Notes: generated from the letters alone by a model not told the origin. Positions 1 to 6,795 are shown, counted from the first letter of the stretch. The stretch: 21,029 nucleotides of DNA from CAG-877 sp963589235 (GCA_963589235.1 CAVAJX010000104.1:1-21029), one strand, 5' to 3'. Made by a program: numbers and translations.

Positions 1-558
1 AGTTTATTAAAAGAAATAAGTAAAGATTTTAATGTAAATATTGAAGATTTGTTAGAAGGAAAAGTAACTAAAAAAACAAAAATAATTATCAATAAAAAAA
101 TTTTTATACCAATATTAATATTATTACTTATTTTTATTTCATTAATTATTTATCATTATCATAGTAGTCATGATTTTTTCTTTAAAACCATAACAACAAG
201 CTGTTCCAACTTTAAAATCACTGGAAGTATTGCTTATAATGACAAAAAGTCATCTATTTATATATCAAGTATTAACTACTGTGGTGGTAATGATAATACT
301 GAATATAAAAAAATAGAATGTCTTCTTTATGAAACAGTAAATAATAAAGAAAGTAAAATAGCATCTTCTATATATAAAGAAAAAACACCAATGCAATTAG
401 AAGACTATTTAAAAGATGTTCAATTTCATATTGATACCAACTCAAATACTTGCAAAAATTATAAAAATAATAGTCTTTATCTTCAAATAAAAGCAACTGA
501 TTCTAATAATAAAGTAACTTTATATCAAATACCATTAACAATGACTAGTAATTGTTAA
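1..558 (+). CDS. Membrane-anchored XRE-type regulator, 3' part (5' end outside window)
   Basis: The reading frame is open from the first base, so this is the C-terminal part of a longer gene. The first residues (SLLKEISKDFNVNIEDLLEGK) look like the end of an XRE/HTH_3 DNA-binding domain, whose last helix usually reads 'LLxIxxxFxVSxDxLL'. A basic stretch follows, then one strong membrane segment (about bases 100-160, IFIPILILLLIFISLII), then about 130 residues of Ser/Asn/Lys-rich, probably extracytoplasmic sequence with five Cys, which could form disulfides. The layout suggests a one-component regulator with a cytoplasmic DNA-binding head and an outside sensor domain. The outside domain matches no family I recognise. 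The stop lies 59 bases before the next gene, which may be co-transcribed. Confidence is good for partial HTH plus TM and low for what is sensed. Confidence 0.6.
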   Translation, partial: SLLKEISKDFNVNIEDLLEGKVTKKTKIIINKKIFIPILILLLIFISLIIYHYHSSHDFFFKTITTSCSNFKITGSIAYNDKKSSIYISSINYCGGNDNTEYKKIECLLYETVNNKESKIASSIYKEKTPMQLEDYLKDVQFHIDTNSNTCKNYKNNSLYLQIKATDSNNKVTLYQIPLTMTSNC

Positions 559-575
559 TGAGTATTGAAAAAAAA

Positions 576-609
576 CTCCTACCATTATATAATTATTGTA
601 GAATAGGAG
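576..609 (+). promoter_or_regulatory. Possible hairpin masking the ribosome site of the next gene
   Basis: CTCCTA (576-581) is the exact complement of TAGGAG (604-609), which is most of the ribosome-binding site TAGGAGGAG of the gene starting at 618. The stem is 6 bp with a 22-base AT-only loop. It could lower translation initiation. It has no U-tract, so it is not a terminator. Confidence 0.3.
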
Positions 610-617
610 GAGAAAAA

Positions 618-1178
618 ATGAATAAATTAAAAATTAATAATTCTTTAGCGGCAATAATTCTAGTTGCTACATTATTTGCAGGATGGCAAACAACATTATT
701 GGTAATATTACTTATGTTAATATTTTGTGAGTTGGATGATAAAATTAAAAATCTAACAACAACAGTAATAGCATTCTCAGTAGGGTTAACATTGGTGTCT
801 ATACTATGGAGTCTAATTTATGATGGAACGAATTTATTACTAAATTCTTTAGCAACAATTATAGATATTATTAATAGATATTTATCAGTAGGCAATAAAA
901 TTGATATAACTAGTTTAACACTTAAATTTATTGAACCAGTAAAAAGTATATTTGAAATTGGTAATTCTGGTGTTGACTTACTAATTATGCTAACTAAATT
1001 CGGATTTGTTATTTCAATATTCACAGGTGCTGCTATGAAAAACAATGCCTTTACTAGAAAAGTTAATGAATACATTAACAAGGCTTTAGGATTTATTAAT
1101 AATTATGGAGTAAATCAAGCACCAGTAAACAATAACAATAATCAAAATGTTCAAAATTATCAAAATAATAATTTTTAA
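618..1178 (+). CDS. Small multi-pass membrane protein with Asn/Gln-rich tail
   Basis: A 186-residue protein that I do not recognise. The start at 618 is chosen because TAGGAGGAG sits at an ideal distance; an in-frame TTG at 552 overlaps the upstream gene and has no ribosome site. Hydrophobic segments lie at about residues 8-30 (around AAIILVATLFAGW), 34-58 and 118-140, with a weaker amphipathic stretch near 60-80. The last 22 residues are almost only Asn, Gln, Val and Pro (APVNNNNNQNVQNYQNNNF), a low-complexity polar tail probably outside the membrane. It lies 59 bases downstream of the membrane-anchored regulator in the same direction, so the two may form one unit, possibly regulator plus target. 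No catalytic motif is visible, and its role is unknown. Confidence 0.6.
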   Translation: MNKLKINNSLAAIILVATLFAGWQTTLLVILLMLIFCELDDKIKNLTTTVIAFSVGLTLVSILWSLIYDGTNLLLNSLATIIDIINRYLSVGNKIDITSLTLKFIEPVKSIFEIGNSGVDLLIMLTKFGFVISIFTGAAMKNNAFTRKVNEYINKALGFINNYGVNQAPVNNNNNQNVQNYQNNNF

Positions 1179-1188
1179 AAGCAAAATA

Positions 1189-1223
1189 AAAACGATAGAT
1201 TTCAAAAGTCTACCGTTTTTTAA
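1189..1223. terminator. Intrinsic terminator between convergent genes
   Basis: AAAACGATAGA (from 1189) pairs with TCTACCGTTTT (to 1219), followed by T's on the plus strand. On the minus strand the single A-C mismatch becomes a G-U pair and a T-rich tail follows as well. It probably ends both the membrane-protein gene (stop at 1178) and the oxidoreductase gene (stop at 1230, minus), and fits the minus-strand transcript slightly better. Confidence 0.7.
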
Positions 1224-1229
1224 TTTCAA

Positions 1230-2273
1230 TTACTTATTTAAATATTTCATTTCGCCCATTCTAGATGTAGGAACAAATCCGGCTTCGGCTTTAATTACAT
1301 CTGGAATTCTATTAACAATAGCGCCACAAGTAAGTTCAACAGTTGAAGGCCTAGTAATAACTAAATTAGTATTAGGTTCTCCTTCGATTGTCCAATCATT
1401 TCTATCACAATCTTCGCTACCATATACTTTACCAATACATTCAGTTTCTAAAATGATACCTTGTTTAGTAGTTGTAGTAACAACAGCACTCATACCAGTT
1501 GCAACACCAGCTTTAATATCCATTCCTAAAGTAGTAGAGTGAATATCTTGATCAGAATACATTGGAATACATTTTTGTGTTTGACTAACTACATCTAAAT
1601 GTAATTTATCACATAACCAACCATTAACATTCCACATATAACTTGGTGTATATTTACCAGAATTAATAATTTCTTGACGTTCTTCATCACTCATTCTGTC
1701 AACACTAGCAACTTCTTTATCAAACTCTTCTGGAGTAAGTCCAGCACCATGAGCCTTTGCAAGAGCAATACCATAATCTTCTACATTGTAAGAAGAACTT
1801 CCTTTAATTTTAGTAATTCTTTGTGTAGTACCAGCTAAAGTACTAATTAAGTTACCCCAGAAAGCATCTTGATAACCAGAACCTGTAATAGTACAGTTAT
1901 TTTCTTTAGCTAACTTATCAATTTCTAATGTTAAATTAGGATTAGAATTCATTGGATAGAAAGCTTCTTCACAAGTAGTAATTGCGTTAACTCCATGTTT
2001 TGCACATAAAAGTAAAGCATCACGACAGTCTGCAAGTAAACTCATAGTAGTTACAATACAAACATCAGCTTTTACTTCGCTAAATAATTCATCAGCATCT
2101 TCTACAGAAGTAATTTTAACACCAACATTTTCACAACCTATAACTTCACTAATATCCTTTCCAATAACATCAGGGTTAATGTCAACTGCACCAACAATAT
2201 CCCAGCCATTTTCAAGTACATATCTCATAGTATATTTAGCCATTTTTCCACAGCCATATTGTATAACTTTCAT
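1230..2273 (-). CDS. DapB / 2,4-diaminopentanoate dehydrogenase-like NAD(P)-dependent oxidoreductase
   Basis: A 347-residue cytoplasmic protein. The N-terminus has a Rossmann nucleotide-binding motif (IQYGCGKMAKY, Gly-x-Gly near residues 7-9) followed by a beta strand ending in Asp (AVDIN). TMSLLADC, GVNAITTCEEAF and GSGYQDAFWGN fit the dihydrodipicolinate-reductase N-terminal fold. The length (about 345) and C-terminal half fit the 2,4-diaminopentanoate dehydrogenase group better than true DapB (about 250-270 residues). Members of that group oxidise amino-acid derivatives, for example in ornithine fermentation, but no ornithine-pathway gene is nearby, so the substrate is open. The start at 2273 has AGGAGG at good spacing on the minus strand. 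It is divergent from the asnS T-box transcript and convergent with the upstream membrane gene. Fold is fairly sure; exact reaction is not. Confidence 0.72.
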   Translation of the reverse strand: MKVIQYGCGKMAKYTMRYVLENGWDIVGAVDINPDVIGKDISEVIGCENVGVKITSVEDADELFSEVKADVCIVTTMSLLADCRDALLLCAKHGVNAITTCEEAFYPMNSNPNLTLEIDKLAKENNCTITGSGYQDAFWGNLISTLAGTTQRITKIKGSSSYNVEDYGIALAKAHGAGLTPEEFDKEVASVDRMSDEERQEIINSGKYTPSYMWNVNGWLCDKLHLDVVSQTQKCIPMYSDQDIHSTTLGMDIKAGVATGMSAVVTTTTKQGIILETECIGKVYGSEDCDRNDWTIEGEPNTNLVITRPSTVELTCGAIVNRIPDVIKAEAGFVPTSRMGEMKYLNK

Positions 2274-2348
2274 TTTATCATCCTCCTAATCTTATCTTAC
2301 CATAAATTAAAATATCTAATCAAAAAAACTATCCTAACTAGTCAACTT

Positions 2349-2377
2349 TTGACAAATAAATAATAGTATGTTACAAT
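2349..2377 (+). promoter_or_regulatory. Sigma-A promoter of the asnS T-box transcript
   Basis: Consensus -35 TTGACA (2349-2354), a 17-base spacer, and -10 TACAAT (2372-2377). The expected RNA start, about 2384, is just before the conserved T-box opening (GTTGAAAAGGAAAAG from 2386). The -35 lies inside a 13-bp inverted repeat GTCAACTTTTGAC (2341-2353). Confidence 0.85.
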
Positions 2378-2576
2378 GAACCTGCGTTGAAAAGGAAAAG
2401 TAAACAAAAAATTTATTCGAGTGAGTTAGGTATAGTGTGAACTAATAATAAAATTTTGTTGAAAGAACACCTTGGAGCAAACTACCGAAAAGAGTATCTT
2501 AGTAGGCTAGTTCGGAAGGCAACCCGTTATCTTATTGCTAGGTTTGTTAGAACTAAAAAGAGATTATTGAAGTACA

Positions 2577-2604
2577 AGCCATAATATATTTAATGGCTTT
2601 TTTT
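2577..2604 (+). terminator. Second terminator-like hairpin inside the T-box leader
   Basis: AGCCAT (2577-2582) and ATGGCT (2593-2598) form a 6-bp stem with an AT loop, followed by an unbroken run of seven T's (2598-2604). It lies where T-boxes usually carry stem III, just before the antiterminator. The U-run makes it look like a weak intrinsic terminator; it may only pause RNA polymerase. Confidence 0.45.
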
Positions 2605-2630
2605 AATAATAAATTAAGGTGGCACCGCGA

Positions 2631-2680
2631 AATACCCGATTTTCGTCCTTATTGTAGGATGATATCGGGTATTTTTATTT
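2631..2680 (+). terminator. T-box terminator hairpin
   Basis: A perfect 10-bp stem, AATACCCGAT with ATCGGGTATT, then TTTTATTT. Its 5' arm directly follows the T-box sequence, as expected for the terminator that competes with the antiterminator. Confidence 0.9.
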
Positions 2681-2697
2681 AAAAAGGAAGTGACTAT

Positions 2698-2751
2698 ATG
2701 CCAGAAGATAATAATGACAATAATAAATTAATAAAATTAAAAATGAATTAA
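2698..2751 (+). CDS. 17-codon Asn-rich mini-ORF between T-box terminator and asnS
   Basis: ATG at 2698 has AAAGGAAG (2683-2690) seven bases upstream, a convincing ribosome site. The peptide is MPEDNNDNNKLIKLKMN, ending at TAA 2749-2751. Five of 17 residues are Asn, four of them in the cluster NNDNN, all coded AAT. A 7-bp inverted repeat (2756-2781) follows the stop, then the asnS ribosome site at about 2793. It reads like an attenuator leader peptide for Asn supply, a second control layer after the T-box. Asn is common in this AT-rich genome, so chance is possible. Another reading is a decayed N-terminus of a class II aminoacyl-tRNA synthetase, since LysRS begins with similar 'ND...KMN.L' sequence. 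Ribosome site seen directly; function inferred. Confidence 0.45.
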   Translation: MPEDNNDNNKLIKLKMN

Positions 2752-2755
2752 CTTA

Positions 2756-2781
2756 TTAGATATTTCGCAACAAGTATCTAA
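2756..2781 (+). repeat. 7-bp inverted repeat just before the asnS ribosome site
   Basis: TTAGATA (2756-2762) and TATCTAA (2775-2781) are perfect inverted copies around a 12-base loop. There is no T-run after it. It begins five bases after the mini-ORF stop, so a ribosome terminating there would block it. Confidence 0.5.
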
Positions 2782-2807
2782 AAAATATATTTGAGGAGAG
2801 AAAAAAT

Positions 2808-4178
2808 ATGGAAATTAAAAAAATATATGATAATTATAAATCATTAATTGATAAAAAAATAACAGTACAAGGATGGATTAGAAAACATCGTAAACAAAAA
2901 GAGATAAGTTTTATAGAACTATCAGATGGAACTTGTTTTAAAAAATTACAAATAATATACGATAAATTGTTAAAAGATTATGATAGTATTACTAAAATTC
3001 ATTTTGCTTCAGCCATAAAAGTAACCGGTACTTTAAAAAAATCACCAAAAAAGGATCAAGTAGTAGAACTATATGCTAAAAAAATTGAATTACTAGCTGA
3101 CTGTTCTGAAGATTATCCAATTCAGCCAAAGAGACATAGTAGAGAATTTCTACGTGAAGAAGCTTATCTAAGACCAAGAACAACTTTATTTCAAGCTGTC
3201 TTTCGTGTAAGAAGTGTAGCCTCTATTGCGATACACAAATATTTTCAAGAACATGGTTACATTTATTTACAAGCTCCAATACTAACCGCTAGTGACTGTG
3301 AAGGAGCAGGTGAAATGTTCCAAGTGACAACACAAAAATTAGAAGAAATTGCTAAAACAGGAAAAGTTGATTACGGAAAAGAATATTTTCAAAAGAAAGT
3401 AGGTCTAACAGTATCTGCTCAATTTGAAGCCGAAACATTTGTTCAAGCTTTTACCAAGACATATACCTTTGGCCCAACATTTAGAGCCGATCCTTCCCAT
3501 ACTCCATATCATGTAGCTGAGTTTTGGCAAATAGAACCAGAGGTAGCCTTCTGTGACTTAGAAGGAATAATGGATATAGCCGAAGAATTAATGAAGTATG
3601 TTATAAAGTATGTTCTAAAAAACGCTAAAGACGAAATGGAGTATTTAGACGAATTCGTAGAAAAAGATCTAATAAAAAAACTAACTAAAGTAACAAAAGA
3701 ATCATTTAAAAGAGTAACTTATAAAGAGTGTATAAAAATTCTACAAGAGTCTAAACAAGACTTTGTCTTTAAAGCGGAGTATGGATCTGATATTGCCAAA
3801 GAACATGAAAAATATTTAACTAAGTATTTTGACTGTCCATTATTTATAACACACTGGCCAAAAGAAATAAAAGCTTTCTACATGAAACATTTAGAAGATG
3901 GTACTGTAGCTGGTGCTGATTTAGAATTACCTGGAATAGGTGAAGTATTTGGTATGAGTCAAAGAGAAGATGACTATAATACCTTATTAAAAGAAATGAA
4001 AGATAGAAAAATGAAAATAGAAGATTATTCTTGGTATTTAAAACTAAGAAAATATGCTGGAGTAGAAAGTTCTGGATTTGGCATTGGTTTCGAAAGATTA
4101 CTAATGTATTTAACTGGTATAGAAAACATAAAAGATGTAATTGCTTATCCTAGAAGTGTATCTAATTGTGAATTTTAA
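2808..4178 (+). CDS. asnS: Asparaginyl-tRNA synthetase (AsnRS), class IIb
   Basis: It charges tRNA-Asn with asparagine using ATP, in the cytoplasm. The 456 residues match the family. An OB-fold anticodon-binding domain (about 1-110, with VQGWIRKHR and FIELSDGT) precedes the class II catalytic domain. Motif 1 region is about 130-165 (SIAIHKYFQEHGYIYLQAPIL), followed by the AsnRS-type loop EGAGEMFQVTT. Motif 2 is FGPTFRADPSHTPYHVAEFW (about 221-240), and motif 3 is GFGIGFERLLMYLTG (about 422-437). Motif 2 reads FRADPSHTPYH rather than the common FRAENSNTxRH, a subgroup variant. GAGEMF and motif 3 favour AsnRS over AspRS, and the AAC specifier of the upstream T-box confirms it. GAGGAG lies ten bases before the ATG. 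The 50-base gap to the next gene has a possible -10, so the following gene need not share this transcript. Confidence 0.97.
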   Translation: MEIKKIYDNYKSLIDKKITVQGWIRKHRKQKEISFIELSDGTCFKKLQIIYDKLLKDYDSITKIHFASAIKVTGTLKKSPKKDQVVELYAKKIELLADCSEDYPIQPKRHSREFLREEAYLRPRTTLFQAVFRVRSVASIAIHKYFQEHGYIYLQAPILTASDCEGAGEMFQVTTQKLEEIAKTGKVDYGKEYFQKKVGLTVSAQFEAETFVQAFTKTYTFGPTFRADPSHTPYHVAEFWQIEPEVAFCDLEGIMDIAEELMKYVIKYVLKNAKDEMEYLDEFVEKDLIKKLTKVTKESFKRVTYKECIKILQESKQDFVFKAEYGSDIAKEHEKYLTKYFDCPLFITHWPKEIKAFYMKHLEDGTVAGADLELPGIGEVFGMSQREDDYNTLLKEMKDRKMKIEDYSWYLKLRKYAGVESSGFGIGFERLLMYLTGIENIKDVIAYPRSVSNCEF

Positions 4179-4228
4179 CTTTAAATAATTATAAATTTTC
4201 TTTATAATGTATTTAGAGGTGACTAACT

Positions 4229-5107
4229 ATGGAATTAAAACAAGTAGGTGAAAAAACATACTACATCGAAAATAATACTAACATTGGTATTTATTTAGTA
4301 GATGGTAAACACGCACTTTTAATAGATACTGGTAATGATAAAGAAGCCGGTAAAAAAATATTAAAAATAGTAACAGAACAAGGTTGGGAAGTAGTAGGTA
4401 TAATTTCTACTCACTCTAATGCTGACCATGTAGGTGGAAATAAAGTAATTCAAGAACGTACTAATTGTAAGATATATAGTTATGGTATTGAAAAATGTAT
4501 TACTGAGTATCCATTACTAGAACCATCATTCTTATATGGTGCCTATCCATTTGAAGCAATAAAAAATAAATTCTTAATGGCAAAACCATCTACTGTAACA
4601 GATATCGATAATAACTTACCAGATGGCTTAGAGTACATTTCATTAAAAGGACATTTCTTTGATATGATTGGAGTAAAAACATCTGATGACGTTATCTTTT
4701 TAGCTGACTCACTATTTAGTGAAGAAACAATTACAAAGTATCATGTTTTCTTTATATATGATGTAGCAGAATACTTAAATACGCTAAATATGTTAAAAGA
4801 CTTATCAGCTAAAGTATTTATAGCGTCACACTGTAATGCCACAGACGACATAAGTAATTTAATAAAATTAAATGAAGAAAAAGTCCATGAAATAGCTGAT
4901 TACATTTATAGTATTTGTAAAAGTCCATCTACATTTGAAGATATTTTAAAAAGTGTTTTTGATAACTATAACCTAGTAATGAATGCTACTCAATATGTCT
5001 TACTTTCAAGTACTGTAAAATCATATTTATCATATCTAAATGATTTAGGAAAAATAACTTATGAGTTTATTGATAACAAAATGTACTGGAAACAAATAGG
5101 TGAATAG
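4229..5107 (+). CDS. MBL-fold metallo-hydrolase with altered HxHxDH motif
   Basis: A 292-residue metallo-beta-lactamase-superfamily protein. Residues 1-205 carry the fold: LLIDTGND strand, metal motif THSNADHVGG (H62, N64, D66, H67), GH142, FLAD160SLF and ASH201C. The second His of the usual HxHxDH is Asn, so one of the two metal sites may be weakened; the other ligands are present. Residues about 210-292 look like a helical, winged-helix-like tail (YVLLSSTVKSYLSYLNDLGKITYEF). The superfamily hydrolyses thioesters, nucleic acids, lactams and more, so the substrate cannot be given. AGAGGTG (4215-4221) is the ribosome site. A TATAAT at 4203-4208 is a possible own -10, but it would leave almost no leader. 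Its last codons contain the ribosome site of the ASCH gene, implying translational coupling. Confidence 0.85.
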   Translation: MELKQVGEKTYYIENNTNIGIYLVDGKHALLIDTGNDKEAGKKILKIVTEQGWEVVGIISTHSNADHVGGNKVIQERTNCKIYSYGIEKCITEYPLLEPSFLYGAYPFEAIKNKFLMAKPSTVTDIDNNLPDGLEYISLKGHFFDMIGVKTSDDVIFLADSLFSEETITKYHVFFIYDVAEYLNTLNMLKDLSAKVFIASHCNATDDISNLIKLNEEKVHEIADYIYSICKSPSTFEDILKSVFDNYNLVMNATQYVLLSSTVKSYLSYLNDLGKITYEFIDNKMYWKQIGE

Positions 5108-5108
5108 T

Positions 5109-5468
5109 ATGGAACATACAATGAAACTATATGCTGAAAATTTTAAGGATTTAGTACAAGATAAAAAAGTAAGAGAATATCGTCTTAATGACGCCAAAAG
5201 AAAATTAATAAAACCAGGTGACACAATTAGATTTCAAAAACTTCCTAATTATGATGAAGAAGTATTAACAGAAGTAACAAAGAGAGAAGAATTTCCAGAC
5301 TGGTATTCTTGTTATCAAAAGTATTTTAACGAAGATTTTAAGAATACATACGAAGATGTAGAATCTGTAGTTCAAGATACTTATTCAGAATATTATACTG
5401 AAGAAGAAACAAAAGAATCAGGCTGTGTAGTTTTTACAATCAAAGTTTTACAAAAAATAAAGAAATAG
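5109..5468 (+). CDS. ASCH-domain protein
   Basis: A 119-residue protein beginning MEHTMKLYAENF. The pattern MKLYxxxFxxxxxxxKxxExRLxDxKRxxIKxGDxIxF (residues 5-45, with EYRLNDAKRKLIKPGDTIRF) is typical of the ASCH fold, a PUA-like beta barrel linked to RNA binding, coactivator function and, in some bacterial members, nucleoside or acetylcytidine hydrolysis. The C-terminal half holds acidic residues and WYSCYQKYF. ATG 5109 is chosen because AGGTG (5098-5102), inside the end of the MBL gene, is correctly spaced; an in-frame GTG at 5100 overlaps that site. It lies one base after the MBL stop, so both are probably translated from one mRNA. Family is fairly sure; substrate or RNA target unknown. 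Confidence 0.8.
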   Translation: MEHTMKLYAENFKDLVQDKKVREYRLNDAKRKLIKPGDTIRFQKLPNYDEEVLTEVTKREEFPDWYSCYQKYFNEDFKNTYEDVESVVQDTYSEYYTEEETKESGCVVFTIKVLQKIKK

Positions 5469-5586
5469 GTAATACTGAAGTTATTGACAGAAAGTAAATA
5501 CTTATTTCTTTTTCATTTAACATAACGAAATTGTAAGGTTTAATTTTAAAGTTACCTGTTATAATATATCTGAAAGGATGATTAGT

Positions 5587-6672
5587 ATGGACTATGTATT
5601 TAGTATCAAGACATCAATAATGTTTTTTCCAATAATTGCCTGTCTTTTTACAATACCTTATATTTTAAAACAATATCATAAATATGGTTCAATTAACAAA
5701 CTAAGAACTTTAATCGTTTATTCATTCATTTTATATATGATGACTATTTATTTTCTTGTAATATTACCATTACCAGATATTAGTGAAGTCGTTAATAATA
5801 AATTTGAATATAATCTAATTCCATTTTCTTTTATAAATGACATTATCAAAGAAACTTCATTTAATATAATGATTCCATCTACCTATTTAAAAGCCCTTAC
5901 TGAACATTGCATCTATGTAGTAATATTTAATATTTTAATGACTGTTCCTTTTGGTATGTATTTAAGATATTATTACAAAACTAGTTTCAAAAAAGTATTA
6001 TTTTTATCTTTCTTCTTAAGTCTATTCTTTGAACTTACTCAATTAACTGGTCTTTATTTTATTTATCCAAAACCATATCGCTTATTTGATGTTGATGATT
6101 TACTTTTAAATACAACTGGTGGAGTCCTAGGATATTTCTTATTTGGTCTAATAGAAAAATATTTACCATCTAGAGATAAAATAGATGAAGATTCTAAAGA
6201 AAAAGGTCAAGTAATTTCCGGATTAAGAAGACTAACTTATTTCTTCCTAGATTTATTTATATTTACTTTTTTCTATAGTCTAGTAAGCATATTTATTAAT
6301 AATGAATTTACTAAGTACATATGTCTAATAATTTATTATATCTTAATTCCATACTTAAAAAACGGCTATACTTTAGCCGGCAAATTTTTAAATATTAAAA
6401 TAGTATCAGAAGATAAGCCATTATTTAGAATAAGTCTAAGAGCAATATTTATATACATTTATTATTATAAAATTATTTATATAATGACATTACCAACATT
6501 ATTATTTGCGTACTTTAATTTACAAGTACTTATTAATTTATACTTACCAATAGCGGCATTATTTTTAGTTTTATTCTATATTATAAATATCCTACATCTT
6601 TTAAAACACAAGACCATGTTTTATGACACACTCCTAAAAGTTAATTTAGAAAGTACTATTAAAAGTAAATAA
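5587..6672 (+). CDS. VanZ-like / RDD-family fused membrane protein
   Basis: A 361-residue polytopic membrane protein. The N-terminal half (about 1-195) is VanZ-like, with a first helix, ILPLPDIS, NLIPFSFI, NILMTVPFGMYL, FFELTQLTGLYF and FDVDDLLLNTTGGVLGYFL. The last two (ELTQL...R..DVDDLLLNTxGxxxGY) are the family signature. The C-terminal half (about 210-350) is an RDD domain: RRLTYFFLDLFIF supplies the Arg and Asp, and NGYTLAGKFLNIKIV is the usual 'G.TxGKxxxxIkVv' loop. VanZ proteins are linked to teicoplanin and lipoglycopeptide resistance; VanZ-RDD architecture is common in Bacillota but its biochemical role is unsettled. ATG 5587 is chosen over 5578 because GAAAGG (5572-5577) would leave no spacing for 5578. 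A TATAAT at 5560-5565 offers a -10, without a clear -35. Confidence 0.87.
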   Translation: MDYVFSIKTSIMFFPIIACLFTIPYILKQYHKYGSINKLRTLIVYSFILYMMTIYFLVILPLPDISEVVNNKFEYNLIPFSFINDIIKETSFNIMIPSTYLKALTEHCIYVVIFNILMTVPFGMYLRYYYKTSFKKVLFLSFFLSLFFELTQLTGLYFIYPKPYRLFDVDDLLLNTTGGVLGYFLFGLIEKYLPSRDKIDEDSKEKGQVISGLRRLTYFFLDLFIFTFFYSLVSIFINNEFTKYICLIIYYILIPYLKNGYTLAGKFLNIKIVSEDKPLFRISLRAIFIYIYYYKIIYIMTLPTLLFAYFNLQVLINLYLPIAALFLVLFYIINILHLLKHKTMFYDTLLKVNLESTIKSK

Positions 6673-6726
6673 TCATTCTTAAAAATCAGTAATTTTTAAA
6701 AATAATATTAATTATCTGAAAAAAGT

Positions 6727-6765
6727 CATTTCGCAAAAATGATTTTTTTTGCTTTTTGCGAAATG
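6727..6765. promoter_or_regulatory. 13-bp perfect inverted repeat over the promoter of the ATPase gene (operator candidate)
   Basis: CATTTCGCAAAAA (6727-6739) and TTTTTGCGAAATG (6753-6765) are exact inverted copies around 13 bases. The right arm overlaps a possible -35 TTGCTT (6749-6754) of the promoter ending in TATAAT (6771-6776). It may be an operator. It could also act as a terminator of the upstream gene, but the plus-strand right arm is followed by GAGTGATA, not a U-run. Confidence 0.55.
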
Positions 6766-6776
6766 AGTGATATAAT
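6749..6776 (+). promoter_or_regulatory. Promoter of the AAA_14/DUF4143 ATPase gene
   Basis: TTGCTT (6749-6754), 16-base spacer, perfect TATAAT (6771-6776). The ATG at 6796 is 20 bases after the -10, so the leader is very short. Confidence 0.5.
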
Positions 6777-6795
6777 ATAATTGAGGTGAAAAACT

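Larger units (their letters stand above)
2386..2680 (+). promoter_or_regulatory. T-box leader, Asn specifier (AAC), controlling asnS
   Basis: A tRNA-sensing transcriptional riboswitch. The order matches Bacillota T-boxes: opening GTTGAAAAGGAAAAGTA, stem I with GTGAACTAATAATAAAATTTTG, then GAAAG-AAC-ACCTTGGAGC, where by alignment to typical leaders the specifier codon is AAC at 2466-2468 (Asn). Next come AGTAGGCTAGTTCGG and GGCAACCCGTTAT (stem II region), and the T-box itself, AGGTGGCACCGCG (2617-2629). Its bulge TGGC (2620-2623) pairs with the GCCA end of tRNA-Asn, whose discriminator base is G, so specifier and bulge agree. The competing terminator is AATACCCGAT (2631-2640) with ATCGGGTATT (2664-2673), then a T-rich run to 2680. 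Uncharged tRNA-Asn should favour the antiterminator and switch asnS on. Confidence 0.95.

Noticed and set aside
1110..1178. Asn/Gln-rich tail coded by AAT/AAC/CAA repeats as a possible DNA repeat array
   Set aside because: The triplet-like DNA is explained by the polar low-complexity C-terminus of the membrane protein.
1147..1542. Plus-strand open frame overlapping the 3' part of the oxidoreductase
   Set aside because: It is antisense to a well-supported gene, starts inside the previous gene's tail, lacks a ribosome site and codes no recognisable protein.
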